Translations under genes and position numbers: made by a program
Shown: positions 1-11,661 of the stretch, one piece after another
Position numbering within the stretch: the stretch's first letter is position 1
How the letters are laid out: every line of letters begins with the position of its first letter
Notes under the pieces: model-generated
The model's database searches: none
What the model was told of the DNA's origin: nothing
What the model saw: only the letters and a program-made list of their open reading frames with translations
Source of the DNA: Avena insularis
Taxonomy: Eukaryota > Streptophyta > Magnoliopsida > Poales > Poaceae
Assembly: GCA_023614405.1 (NCBI GenBank)
Contig: CM042685.1
Coordinates: forward strand, 85,736,684-85,800,683
Reading direction: 5' to 3'
DNA length: 64,000 nt

Positions 1-2380
1 CCCTTCAAATCACACTTAGGACATGATAATGTTCAGCTTAGAAAATCTTGAGTGTTTATCATTTTTAGAGAGAGAAATGTTATGCATAAACAAAAATATA
101 CAAAAAATATATAACTCTAAAACACTTTCCCTTAAAATCACACTTAGGACATGATATTGTTGTGCTAAGAAAATCTTGAGATTTTATCATTTTCAGACAA
201 TGAAAAGTAATGCATAAACATGCATATACAAAGAATTATACACCATTGAACTCTTTCCATTAAAATCACACTTAGGACATGGTAGTGTTGTTTTAAGAAA
301 ATCTTGAGAGTTTCTCATTTTAGATATTGAAATGTAATGCATAAACCTGCATATACGAAATTATACACCTTTGAACACTTTCCATTCTAATCGCACTTAG
401 GACATGATAATGTTGTGCTAAGAAAATCTTCAGAGTTTATCATTTTTAAATATTTTAATGTAATGAATATACGAAAATTATACACCTTTGAAAACTTTCC
501 CTTCAAATCACACTTAGCACATGATAATGTTGTGCTAAGAAAATCTTTAGAGTTTATCATTTTCAGATAGTGAGATGTAATGCATAAACATGCCTTTACG
601 AAAATTATACACATTTGAACACTTTCCTTTCAAATCACACTTAGGACATGATAATGTTGTGCTAATAAATTCTTGAGAGTTTATCATTTTGAGAGACTGA
701 AATGTAATCTTAAACTTGCATATACAAAAATTATACACCTTTGAAAACTTTCCCTTCAAATCACACTTAGGACATGATAATGTTCTGCTAAGAAAATCTT
801 GAGAGTTTATCATTTTCAGACAGTGAAAATTAATGCATAAACATGCATATACTAAAAGTATACACCTTTTAACACTTTCCCTTCAAATCATAACTAGGAC
901 ATGATAATGTTGTGATAACAAAATCCTGAGAGTTTATCATTTTTAGAGAGTGAAATGTAATGCATAAACATGCATATAAGAAATTATAGACCTTTGAACA
1001 CTTTACCTTCTAATCACACTTAGGATATGATAATGTTGTGCTAAGAAAATCTTGAGAGTTTATCATTTTCAGATAGTGAGATGTAATGCATAAACATGCC
1101 TATACGAAAATTATACACCTTTGACACTTTTCCTTCAAATCACACTTAGGACATGATAATGTTGTGCTAATAAATTCTTGAGAGTTTATCGTTTTCAGAG
1201 ATTGAAATGTAATATTAAACTTGCATATACGAAAATTATACACCTTTGAAAACTTTCCCTTCAAATCAAACTTAGGACATGATAATTTTCGGCTAAGAAA
1301 ATCTTGAGATATTATCATTTTCAGAAAGTGAAAAGTAATGCATAAACATGCATATACGAAAAATTATACACCTTTGAACACTTTCCCTTCAAATCACAAT
1401 TAGGACATGATAAAATCTTGAGAGTTTATGATTTTTAGAGAGTGAAATGTAATGCATAAACATGCATATAAGAAATTATAGACCTTTGAACACTTTCCCA
1501 TCTAGTCACACTTAGGACATGATAATGTTGTGCCAAGAAAATATTTAGAGTTTATCATTTTTAGAGAGCTAAATCTAATGCATAAACATGCATATACGAA
1601 AATTATGCACCTTTGAAAACATTCCCTTTAAATTACAGTTAGGACATGATAATGTTCTGCTAAGAAAACTTTATATTTTATCATTTTTTGAGAGTGAGAT
1701 TTAATGCATAAACATGCCTATACGAAAATTATACACCTTTAAACACTTTCCCTTCAAATCACACTTACGACATGATAATGTTGTGCTAATAAGTTCTTGA
1801 GAGTTTATCATTTTCAGAGACTAAACTATAATGGATAAACATGCATATACAAAAATTATACACATTTGAGATATTTCCGTTCAAATCACACTTAGGACAT
1901 GATAATGTTCTACTAATAAAATCCTGAGAGTTTATCATTATTAGAGAGTGAAATGTAATGCATATACAAAAAAATTCCAACAATTGAACACTTTCCCTTC
2001 AAATCACACTTAGGACATGATAATTTCGTGCTAAGAAAATCTTGAGATTTTATCATTTTGAAAGAGTGAAAAATAATGCATAAACATGCATATACGAAAA
2101 TTATACACCTTTCCCTTCAAATCAACCTTAGGACATGATAATTGGTGCTACTAAAATCTTGAGAGTTTATCATTTTAAGAAAGTGAAATGTAATGCATAA
2201 ACATGCATATATGAAAATTATACAACTCTTGAACATTTTCCCTTCGAATTACACTTAGGACATGATAATGTCATGCAAAGAAAATCTTGAGAGTTTATCA
2301 TTTTAAGACAGTGAAAAGTAATGTATCAACATGCATATAAGAAATTTATACACCTTTGAACACTTACCCTTCAAATTACA
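1..2380. repeat. Satellite array, ~126-bp monomer, about 19 copies
   Basis: The landmark CACTTAGGACATGATAATG recurs with its CTTAG core at about 15, 143, 271, 396, 513, 640, 766, 893, 1019, 1145, 1271, 1399, 1511, 1638, 1765, 1891, 2009, 2127 and 2254. Spacing is mostly 125-128 bp, with shorter units (112-119 bp) where small deletions occurred. Each unit also holds an AT-rich part (TTATACACCTTTGAACACT) and a CTTGAGAGTTTATCATTTT part. The array is already in progress at base 1, so it probably extends beyond the window, and it stops abruptly at about 2380. Minus-strand reading frames repeating a Cys-containing motif are only the satellite read through. I do not recognise the family. Confidence 0.95.
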
Positions 2381-3236
2381 TTCCAATTCATTTGTTTGGG
2401 GAGTTAAAGTATCGGTGCAAACTCGTTATTTGGATTGATAGAGGGGTGGACACCGATAGAGATAGGCGTTATCCTGCCCAATAGATCATAGAGGATCAAC
2501 GATTCGTGGGCACAATCTGAGGGACAACAGTCATGACCAATCAGAACGTAGGAGCCAAAATGAGCACAAGTTTGGGCTTTTGTGAGAGTTTATGACTAAG
2601 AGAGAGCGAAAAACTAAGTATTATTAAAAAATCAAGGGAAAAACAGACCAAGGGATTCGAATAGTAAATAGAAACACATTTTAAAAATGGAAATACGTGT
2701 TTCCCTACATCAAATAATTTGCAATTCAAATATACATGATTGTGCCAATTAGGGCCTTATTCAGACAAGTTATGTTTTGGGGAAGGATGTTTTGGGAACG
2801 TGTTTGAGTCGAAAGCTATGCACCTTCATAGGTAGTAGGTGATTGAGAAGTGCTAATTTAGGGTAAAACTTGATTGATCTACGTTTCTTATGGCTTCCTA
2901 GGTGGCATATCACACAAGAAGACTTCATGAGTAGGTGCCACTATGTTTTGATCTTTTTTGAATTTATTGTGCATAAAGTGACTCTCTATTGACCAACCAC
3001 CGGAGGGTAAAACTGAGTATATTGCATATGGTAGTGTTAGTAATCGAGGGTAAAACTATGTACAGCTAAATTGCTAGTATTACTCTCGGGGGTATAATTG
3101 ATTACACCTAACTCGCTATGGTTAGACACGAGGGAGAAAATTTGATGCACGGTATTTATGTCATAGTGCATGGTGCAGTAACGGACGCATGTTGCAATGC
3201 ACGGTGTAGTAGCATACACACTTAAGTGGTGCACAG
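2381..3236. other. Unassigned spacer right of the satellite
   Basis: No gene-like reading frame, LTR end or tandem structure is recognisable. The sequence is moderately AT-rich with several short direct words (for example GAGGGTAAAACT around 3003 and 3048). It separates the satellite from the promoter-like start of the decayed gene at 3240. Confidence 0.4.
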
Positions 3237-3239
3237 TGG

Positions 3240-3397
3240 TGCAACGAAACGTTCGTTCCCTTCACCTTTATAGAGGCCCTCTCCCTCTCCCTATATACCT
3301 CCCCACTCTCACACACTCACTCTCCCACTCACGCAACTATCTCCACTATCCCATCACCTTATACAAACCACTAGGAAAATCTCAAAGAAAACCCCAA
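3240..3397 (+). promoter_or_regulatory. Promoter/5'-UTR-like tract of the decayed gene
   Basis: A TATA-like TTTATAGAGG near 3268 and CTATATACC near 3291 are followed by a long pyrimidine-rich stretch of CTC and CAC words. This is typical of a plant core promoter with a CT-rich 5' UTR, and it ends just ahead of the ATG at about 3409. Inferred from composition only. Confidence 0.3.
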
Positions 3398-3408
3398 GAA
3401 TGCATGCG

Positions 3409-4381
3409 ATGGACAAGAAGCGCGCGATGGCCATCGTCGCCTCCACGGCCGAGGAGATCGCGGGATGATCCCCCTCGATTGGGACCCCTACAAGAAGGAG
3501 GAGTACATCTGGCCGTAGAACCCCTATGACAGCAACATCATCGATCCATGGTCAGAGGTAACTAGGGTTTTCTCTGCTTCCCGTGTTCTTCCCCCATTCC
3601 CATTGTTGGATGCTAGATCGTGTGTTATTAGGGTTCAACTGTTTGCATTTTCAATCGTTGGATGCTAGATCTTGTTATGGGAGCTAATCCTCTTGTGTTA
3701 GATCTTGTGTTTCGATGAATTGTCATGTTCGCATTTCAATCCTATTTTATTTGTGCTCCGAGTTGTAGTTAAGGATTCCCTAGTTAGTAATATCACCGAT
3801 CTGTAGTTGGGGTCAGTATTGATTTTGTTTGATATTTGGGTATTGGGGAATTTAACCCACTCAGTTAATATATACAAATAATCATGAGATCTCAATCGGT
3901 TAATTTATGCAAATAATCAATCCAAATAATCAAAGGATATAAATCATGTCGTTATCTCACGCCACTATTTTTTCCAATAGGTATAGAGTAGTGACATCTA
4001 CAGCAATGACGAGTCTAGGCACACCAAGGCTCGTTAGGTGCTAAGGAAGCTGGAGTCCGGACAGTACGACGCATACTTCACTAGCAACCTCTATAGGTCC
4101 ACTTCTACACTAGGATACTCATCGCCACCGACTTCAACTGAATCTTGACACATGCCGAGGATGTGATCTCCTGGAACCTCAATGTCGGCTAGACCATGAA
4201 TGTCCACGCCTTCTTTTCTAAGCACAAGGCTCTCAGAATTCACCTCGTCAACCTCCATAAGGTGTCCATAGAAGAGGGTCACATTCCCCCGATCAAGCCC
4301 AAGGTTCCCAAGATCAATGGACAAGGAAGCAAGAAGTGGAGAAAGTTCCAGCGGGAGGAGGTAGAAGCAAGGAGGTGCTGA
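3409..4381 (+). pseudogene. Decayed two-exon gene, function unknown
   Basis: A GC-rich exon starts at the ATG near 3409 (MDKKRAMAIVASTAEEIAG) and then needs a frameshift and a stop readthrough to continue as LDWDPYKKEEYIWP and NPYDSNIIDPWSE. It ends at a good donor (GAG|GTAACT, 3557/3558). An AT-rich intron ends at CCAATAG (3980). Exon 2 reads DIYSNDESRHTKAR, stop, LRKLESGQYDAYFTSNLY, shifts frame, then HAEDVISWNLNVG, stop, and finally a basic tail (KINGQGSKKWRKFQREEVEARRC) ending at the TGA at 4379-4381. The open tail 4196-4381 is the longest intact piece. Codon-like GC content and conserved splice sites argue for a former gene. I do not recognise the family; a gene fragment carried by a transposon is equally possible. 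Confidence 0.45.
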
Positions 4382-5104
4382 ACTCGTGTGCTTCTGTAAA
4401 GAGCTTCTTTTGTTGGTATTGAACTTATGCGGTGCTGTTGCTGAGCAGCGAATGTGTTGAACCTCGTTAATTACTCTAATATATGTGTTGAACCACAAGT
4501 AGCTTATCTACATTTGTTTTGTTTTCTTAATGTATTTATGCTGCTGGTGTGATTTGCTACTCTAGATTTGCTACCAGGTTTGGAAGAAACGAGGGCTAAA
4601 AGGTACAATGAATGAAGAGAGAAGATGATCTAGATTTTCTACCATTTTGGGAAAAAATATAATTTATAGCGATAGAGAGAGGGAAAAGGCGCTCTTAAAA
4701 CTTCCAATTAATAATAATAATAAGTTGCCAATTAGGCGATAGGTGCGCAAGTAACTACCAAACGCGGCCCAACATGATCCCACACACGCAGCCCCACACA
4801 TCAGCATAATACAGTGCTGACTAACCAGTCCCACACGGTCCCACTTGGGGTGGCCCCACAAGTCAGCATAACATGTTCCCAACTAATTTGCCCCACATAG
4901 TTCCACACGGCGTTGCACCACACGTCAGCTAACGGTCAATCTAATAACAGCTGTTGTTCGAGCTCTTTGTTGAGTTTCAGACAAGAGAATGGGCTAAAGA
5001 GAGGAAAAGATTAGCGTTTGGAAAAAAGTGAGTACAACTAAGGAACCAAGGGCAGCGAAATAGAAAGCCCGTGATGAAATTTATAAAACTACCTTTATAT
5101 TTTT
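4382..5104. other. Unassigned spacer
   Basis: No gene is recognisable. Contains a short ATA run (AATAATAATAATAA near 4710) and, at about 4755-4925, several spaced copies of a CCCACACGG/CCCCACA-type word (near 4776, 4791, 4829 and 4905), which may be a diverged low-copy repeat. Confidence 0.3.
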
Positions 5105-7156
5105 GAGGATTACGCTTTAGAGACTATCGTTTTACTCTGAATAGTGGGAAATCATAATCCTTTTGAAATGACACCATATGAGTTATGGCATGGTATGAAA
5201 CCCAAGATTTCTTTTCATAAATTTTGGTATGCTAGGCATATGTAAATTGTTTACAAACCAAACAGGATGAATGTGTTTTTTAGGTTATCCCAAGGTAACA
5301 TCTAGGGATTCCTTCTACCTTAAAACCAAAGAAAAAAGTGTTTGTCGCTAAGTATGGAATATTTCTCGAGAAGAAGTTGGTCGAGAATTTTTTTGAGTGG
5401 GTGGACAACAGAACTTGATAAGGTTGCCGAACCTTAGCAAGATGAGCAAAGTAGTGCAGCACCAGAAAGTGTTCCAGAGACGGCTATGGAGCCTAAGGCT
5501 CCACGCCTATAAAATGTTGTAGTCCCAGAAATTGACGTTCATATTGAACAAAATAGGTTGGGTAAATAATCAAATAGTAGGATTTGAGAACAAAACATTA
5601 TTGTTGGGCAATGATGAACCAAATTTATACAATGAAGCAATGGTGGGCCTTGACTCCTTTATATGGGTAGATTCCATAAAATCCAGGATCGTATCCATGT
5701 ACGAAATCAAATTTTTTGACTTACTAGACCCTCCGGAAGGCATGAAGCCTAACGGACATAAATGGATCTATAAAGGGATAGACATGGGTGTTCACATCCA
5801 TAGAAGCTCGACTTGTCAAAAAAGAAGTTTACGACAAAATTCAAGGAGTTGATTATGATAAGATTGGATCTTCCGTAGCGATGATTATGTTTATTGGGAT
5901 TATTATAGTAACCACTTTATATTCACAAGATATGGTAGTTAAATAATAAAACAAAATTCATTTCAAGAGTGTTAACCTAGTACTTGTATTGACATGACGC
6001 AATGGTTTTGTTAGTTCAAAGGATAGTAGAAATGGGTGGAAACTTCAATGGTAGAAGTTAGAATCACGGAGTTGGAATCTTCACTTTGATGAAATTGAAA
6101 GAGTTTAGTTTCATCAGGAACGGTGAAGGTGCTTGTATGGTTACTAGAAATTAAGTGGGAGTGCTAAGAGATATTTATAATACTTTATGTGTACTAGATA
6201 TTGCTGATAGGAAATGTTTTATTTTTTCTGGACACAAATAATATTTCCCTCAAAATAGATTTTTTGAAAGTCTAAGGAAAAAACAGAATATTAGGCATCA
6301 ATATATATATGGATAGATTGAGGCGGCTAATATAGTTATGCCAAAGTACATAGATGAAATATTTAATTTATTCAATATGGAGACGATAAGGAAGAGTTCT
6401 TGCCAAATGGAAGCGGTTGTAGCAAGAATCAATTGTTTTGACATTTGATGAGTAAAACCGCATGAACAATTGTATAAATCATGTACACCAAGATATATAC
6501 ATAACCAGATATGTCATATACTCTAAAATGTTATGAGCATATACTAGTGTGATGCATATGATGATCACATGAAAATAGTAAGTATATTATTATGTGCTTT
6601 AGAAGGACACAGAATATGTTCTATATGCAGAAGTGACAAACCGTTCATTTTAATGTGTTACATTGATACCGAGCTTCATATACAAATATTTTTTATCGTA
6701 ATTAGGCTATGTGATTTATAGAACGTGGTGCAGTGGGCTGGAAGTAAATTCCATGTTTCATTTGGATGAGTTCCAAGTTAAATATTGTGATATTTGCTAC
6801 TACGAAAGGCTAAGTATATCGTTTTCATGACAACAACAAAGGACGTTATGAGTCAAAAGGTTCATTTTTTAACTTAGTGTAGTTCTGAGCATGATAGTGC
6901 TATGAATATATATTTTGTGACAATAGAGGCAACATAGTTTCGGCTGAGGAAATAATGTCCCACTAGTTTAGCAAACATATACAATGTCATCTCATTTGAG
7001 AATGAGTGATGCATGAAAACGCAAAGATATGCAAATACATACGGACCTAAACTTGTCAGATCCACTCAAGAAGTTTAGCACATGCAAAGCATGAAAGAAA
7101 GCGGGATGCCATTAGTGTTGAGTGTTGAAATATTGACTAGATTATTGGCTCTATAG
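5105..7156 (+). pseudogene. Copia (BARE/Angela-like) pol remnant: integrase end, RT, RNase H
   Basis: Fragments in several frames follow the order of a Ty1/Copia polyprotein. They are the end of the integrase core (TPYELWHGMKPKISFH, about 5170-5215), an RT start (DPPEGMKPNGHKWIYKGIDM, about 5730-5787, then the position of a FSPVAM-type motif near 5870), RT continuation near 6070-6170 and 6345-6400, and RNase H pieces (PDMSYTLK near 6505 and a GAVGWK motif near 6727). Known Copia order is gag-PR-INT-RT-RH; gag, protease and most of integrase are missing to the left. Stops and frameshifts occur every few dozen codons, so this is an old dead copy. The correct position relative to the downstream polypurine tract and LTR shows that they belong to one element. 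Confidence 0.8.
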
Positions 7157-7168
7157 CAAGTGGGAGAC
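7157..7168 (+). other. Polypurine tract of the Copia element
   Basis: GCAAGTGGGAGAC directly precedes the LTR start TGATGGAAAT. This is the usual plus-strand priming position, and it matches the CAAGTGGGAGA tract known in BARE/Angela-type elements. Confidence 0.8.
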
Positions 7169-9217
7169 TGATGGAAATATGACCTAGAGGCGGTAATAAA
7201 TTATATTATTCTATATTTCATGTTCATTATGAAGTTTATTATTCAGTGCTATAATTTTATTAGTGCCAGATAATGTGTATTTGGAGGAAAACCCTAATGA
7301 ATATGTGGAATAATAAACACCAATGATATCCCTAGTCATGCCTCTAAGACTAGCACATGTGTCAATGATAGCTTCGGTTTCCTAACTACGGGAAAACGAC
7401 AATGTGATTGTGGAGATGCAAATGATATATGTGATCGGACTTGCTGGAGAACAACGACGATGGATAGACCCAAACATGAGATACCGTGAAACAAGTCATC
7501 AATATTTTTTATCAGTAGTTTCTCACAAACAATGTATTGCCTTTACTAAAGATGCTTTAACCACAATATACATATGAACTTGGGTACAAGATGGACATGG
7601 AACGATTCTTCAATTTTTTATCTTACCGGATGGTATGCCAATTATTTAGATGGGGTGCTTGCGAAAATTGCTAATCCTGACAATGGAGAGATACAATCTG
7701 GGCCCACCGCATGTACTATGATGTTCATCATTGTCTGGCCGGACACGTGATCAAGTTGTTGAACATATGAACATAGATAGTGATGTATGATTAAAGAGTA
7801 CATACAGGGTTATGAGAATAACCTAGTGTTTTTGTCTCGGCAATGTAAAGTATCGATGGAGCAATATGATATGTATCAGACATAATACAGCGTTTACAAG
7901 ATAAAGATCTTTGTGTTATTTGTGGGGATTACTACGTGTATCAAGACACCAATAGTAATCATTATAGCGGAAAGAGTTCGGGACATTCCCGCAAATATAT
8001 GATCCCATAGGGTCACACACTTAAGTGTTCAATGGCATTTAGAATATGAGTGTGAACGAAGATTTAGTAGAGAAGTAATTCCAAAGGTGTTCTGAGTATC
8101 TCATAATATATCGGAGGTGTCTGAAATTTTACCGAGAGTGTTCAAAATAAGTTTTTAGCATTAATGATATCAAAGAAGTGTTTTAAGAGTGTCTCGGAAT
8201 GGTTCCTAGAGGACGTGGATGATCACGAGTGTGTCCGGAATGGTTTCGGGAATAAATGGAAGGTTTTGGAAAGAGGAGATGGTTCTAGAAGTTACCGGAA
8301 CGTCCCGTGCTATATTAGGATATTCGTAAGGTTCCATAAGAGGTGCAACCATATTTCCTTGGGGGGCAAAAATATGGAACCTACCTAAATTCAGATTGGT
8401 AAAAGGAGCCAGTTTTGGAGTAGGATTGGTTTGACCTACACATAACGGAACTGCCTGAAAATTGGGGGCTCTATTTAGGAAGACCCAAGGATCCTTGACA
8501 CCTATAAATGGCACCAAGTGGTACCCAAGAGCAGTTCAAGTCGTGGCCTTAGCCTCCCGAAGCCTAAGCACCGCTGCCGCCCCAAAACCCAAGATGCCGC
8601 CCTGCCCGCCACCGGGCGCCCTAGCCTCTCCGCCGCCCGACGTATCACCGCTGCCTACCTCCTATCTTAACACATCCATCTCATGGTGCTAAACCCTAGG
8701 GCGGGTGTTCCCTAGGTACTTTTGCTTCTACTACCACGCCGGAGCGATACCCGAGATATACCTCCGTTTGGATCTGTCTAGACGGGATTTCAGAAGCGCT
8801 AACAGATCTTCATTGACATGTTCCCACTTCGACCATGTGTTCTTGAACACACCTTGAAGCGGTGCCGCTGATCTTGTATGTATGGATACAGGTGGAGGTG
8901 CGACACTTGGAGCACTTCATTGTGGGGGATCTTCACAAGGTGAAATCTTCTCGCGCCTAATCGACTAGGTGTGGAAATCAACATACCGACTACTTCGACA
9001 ACAACGTCTTAATTGATGCATGTTCATGGAAGCCGTCTATGGGATAATAAATCTACTAGCGACTCTCTAAGGCTTGTTGGCGGGGATTGACGCACGAGAA
9101 ACCTCGTCATCGAAAACTTCCGCTAGATCGATATTTGAGGGTATGACCCATTGCCTATCCCCTCACATATGATCCTGTTATGCGCTAGAATTTTTTTGCG
9201 TAGAGTGTTCGCCAACA
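7169..9217 (+). mobile_element. 3' LTR of BARE/Angela-like Copia element
   Basis: Starts TGATGGAAATATGACCTAGA and continues through phrases typical of the Triticeae Angela/BARE/WIS LTR: ACACCNATGATATCCCTAGT near 7320, a GTCACACACTTAAGTGTTC stretch near 8012, and a Ser/Pro-coding-looking GC-rich block near 8560-8660. A TATA box (TATAAAT, 8503-8509) marks the likely transcription start. It ends GCTAGAATTTTTTTG...GCCAACA at 9217. Length 2.05 kb, slightly longer than the usual ~1.7-1.8 kb. No 5' LTR or left part of the element is present in the window, so the copy is 5'-truncated. Confidence 0.8.
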
Positions 9218-9824
9218 TTGTCTCCATGGGATGTCGATGATCGACGGCTGAAAACCGTCGCCCAGATACAAATTTTACTTTAATCCCACGTCTGATGATT
9301 ATTGGCGTCCGTTTTCCACCTAGAAGCGCTATTGGGGCCATTGACTAGTGGTCCTTGCAAGACCATTTCTCGTTGTATGGTGGACCGCATGCGTGCCCTT
9401 GGCTCGACGGCATATGCATGCAGTACCATGCTTTGGAGGTTTTTAATATGCGGCCCAAAAGTTCAGACGCCAAGGCATCACGGGGTCTGAGTTGCGTGTA
9501 ATCTCGAGGAGGGGCTATAGTAGCTTCACTAATTATCGAGAGGAGCCAAATGGGGGTAAATACAAATGTAATAGCCAAACGATCATTTGAACCAGTAAAA
9601 AAATGGTTGAACTCAAATCCCACCATTTGGTCAACTATTCTTCCCCCGCCTTGTCACTATTCCCCATTATCCTTTGTGGTCGTTGACTGGTTTACCCCTG
9701 CGAGGAATAGAACTTCTTCTCTGATCTGCTCTTCTCCCTATTATTCCCCTCTCCATTACCTTCCTTAGATCCGGCTACTGGTATCCAGATCGAAGCTCGT
9801 CGCTGCTCTCCTTGCATCCCCTCC
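9218..9824. other. Spacer between Copia LTR and DUF4283-like gene
   Basis: No conserved coding block is seen. The last ~180 bases (about 9640-9820) are pyrimidine-rich with CTTCTCTC and CCCTCTCC words and look like a 5' UTR leading to the ATG at 9825. Confidence 0.3.
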
Positions 9825-10770
9825 ATGGCCGGTCAACCTCCCACTCCCTTAATCGAAGCTCGTCGTCGTCGCCCTCGCCTCGTTTTTCCTAGTCGGCCTG
9901 TCGGAGATTTGCGTCCCCAGCCTAGCCTCTCGCCGCTCCTTAGACCTTCTCACATGGCGGAGCGTGTCCGGATGGGAAGTCCGGACCGGCGACCTGCCTC
10001 GGGCGGTTGCATGCTATCGCGCACCCCAGGAATGGTAGCCCTGGCCGAGGAGTTCGACAAGAACGCTCTCATGGCCGCCATGCTAGGAACGCGTCCCACC
10101 GCATCGTTGACAAACTTGTTGTTAGCTTTCTGGTCTTGTTTTGCTATTAGACGACCAGAAGTCAATATCGTGGTATGCGCACCACCATTCGATTTCTTTG
10201 CCCAGTTCTCCCATAGCTTACACAACGAGCGTGTTCTACATTCTTCCCGTTCTTTCGAGTGCTATGGAGAAAAAAATGAGCTTCATGTGTTGTCATCGCG
10301 CCTATGGGCGTGACGATCGCATGGGGCAGCTTCGTTTCTTCTCTAGACTCGGCTTTGATAGCCTCCCTTTGGATGCTTGGGAATTCGAGGCCCTCAAGCA
10401 GGTCGTAAGTAGCCTTGGCAGCGAGATGGTGGATATTGCGCCACCAAGCGACAAATGGATTATTCAGTTAAAGGCCTGGCTAAAAGATCCAGATACCATT
10501 CCTAAGATGTACTAGGTGGAGATTCCAAGAAGAGCAGGACGATAACTTTTCTTGAAGAACCTAGTGATCATCACCTGCAGGAGGTTCTGGAATCAGTACA
10601 TGGCATTCAGGACCCCGACGAGGCAGCCAGAAAGTGTCCTTGTCGTCTGTAGTGTTGGCCTGGAAGGATCGATGGCACGTGACCACCACCGTACCGCGAT
10701 GGAGTGCACGGTTTCGGTGGGGGGACCAGGCGTGGACAAGCTAGTGGTTCTGATTTCCCTCGAGTGAAGA
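9825..10770 (+). pseudogene. DUF4283-type (zinc-knuckle family) gene fragment, frameshifted
   Basis: The frame opens at ATG 9825 with a Pro/Arg-rich leader. It then reads a block seen in many grass DUF4283 proteins: VALAEEFDKNALMAAMLGTR at about residues 69-88, then FDFFAQFSHSLHNERVLHSS. The frame is lost shortly after (stop at 10311-10313). The match continues in another frame: GQLRFFSRLGFDSLPLDAWE, then ALKQVVSSLG, IAPPSDKWIIQLKAWLKDPD, and VEIP beyond a TAG at 10513. Such proteins are mostly TE-linked (LINE-associated or gene-like) with a C-terminal zinc knuckle; no knuckle is visible here. Downstream bases to about 10770 hold further coding-like sequence with stops. Its role in a cell is unknown and the gene is not functional as it stands. 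Confidence 0.65.
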
Positions 10771-10850
10771 CAAAGGTTTAGTGAATCTGAAATATTGCTG
10801 ACTTGAGCTTCAAGCACGTAGTATGCCTTATGTAATAATTTGAACTGCTG

Positions 10851-10968
10851 TAGTATGTGTGGCTACTCAATTTGTAATGTGTGGCTGAATTTGTAGTATG
10901 TGTGGATAATGATTTGTAGTTTGTGTGGCTAATGAATTTGTACTATGTGTGGCTAATGAATTTATGTG
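10851..10968. repeat. Short imperfect tandem repeat (GTATGTGTGGCTAATGAATTT)
   Basis: Five degenerate copies of a 20-26-bp unit built on TATGTGTGGCTAATGAATTTG lie in the 3' flank of the DUF4283-like gene. Short 3'-flank repeats of this kind often arise by slippage. Confidence 0.75.
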
Positions 10969-11526
10969 AATAACCAAGGTTAGCCTCCTGAAAAGAGGGT
11001 GGGCTAGCAATGATCAATATCACCATTGCCGGGAAAATGCTATTGGTGAGCGATCCGAAAGACATGAAATGCTGCTGGTTTGTATGCCTCGATCAATTTT
11101 TACCTAGATTTGTTCGATCTAGGGTTTGATTATGTATGGAACTTTCATGAATAAACCACCCAACATCAGTTCATAAAATGCTGTCTGAATCTTGTCTGCC
11201 TCGGATAAGTATGACAGTAAACTGAATTCAACCACTGGTAGGAATTGAATAAGTAGATACATCTTGATAGTATTTGGTTACTTCCGAACTAATTCCATAC
11301 TACAGTATGGGATAGCTGCACCAAAGGGGCCTATTGCCTCTACAAAAGGCATTCTACAAAGTTAGTCTGAAGTTAACTGTTCTACACTAAAGAAACTACA
11401 AATCTCCACCATAAAAGTTGGCAGGCCAATTTCCTAGAGAGGACGTAAGTTCAAGGATCGTTCAACCGCAACTGATCTCTTTTACTTCCCTCCAAACTTC
11501 AAGAGATATACAATGTTCATGCACTA
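10969..11526. other. Noncoding, possibly 3' UTR or intron sequence
   Basis: No conserved frame is seen. It lies between the short tandem repeat and the minus-strand C-terminal exon fragment, and could be that gene's 3' flank. Confidence 0.3.
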
Positions 11527-11661
11527 ATTGATGAGCTTGAACCAGTCCCGGTTCAATATGAACACCCGCGTCACCGCAACGATTTCTTCGAACATGAACT
11601 CTAGCTTCTCGTGCAGGGATCGTAGGTCCCTGTGAATCTTAACCAGAATTCCAGCGCTGAG
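11527..11661 (-). pseudogene. C-terminal exon fragment of an unknown gene
   Basis: Read on the minus strand, an open frame enters from the Athila-like insertion at 11661 and ends at a TAG at 11527-11529. It reads SAGILVKIHRDLRSLHEKLE, FMFEEIVAVTRVFILNRDWF and KLIN. The charged, heptad-like pattern suggests an alpha-helical C-terminus. The open frame abuts the LTR, so the retroelement may have inserted into a coding exon. Downstream (lower coordinates) the sequence is AT-rich, like a 3' UTR. The family is not recognised. Confidence 0.4.

Noticed and set aside
387..1983. Minus-strand frames with repeated Leu-Ser-Cys-x-Lys-Cys-Asp motifs, looking like small Cys-rich proteins
   Set aside because: Their period equals the ~126-bp satellite; they are the repeat translated, with no independent coding signal.
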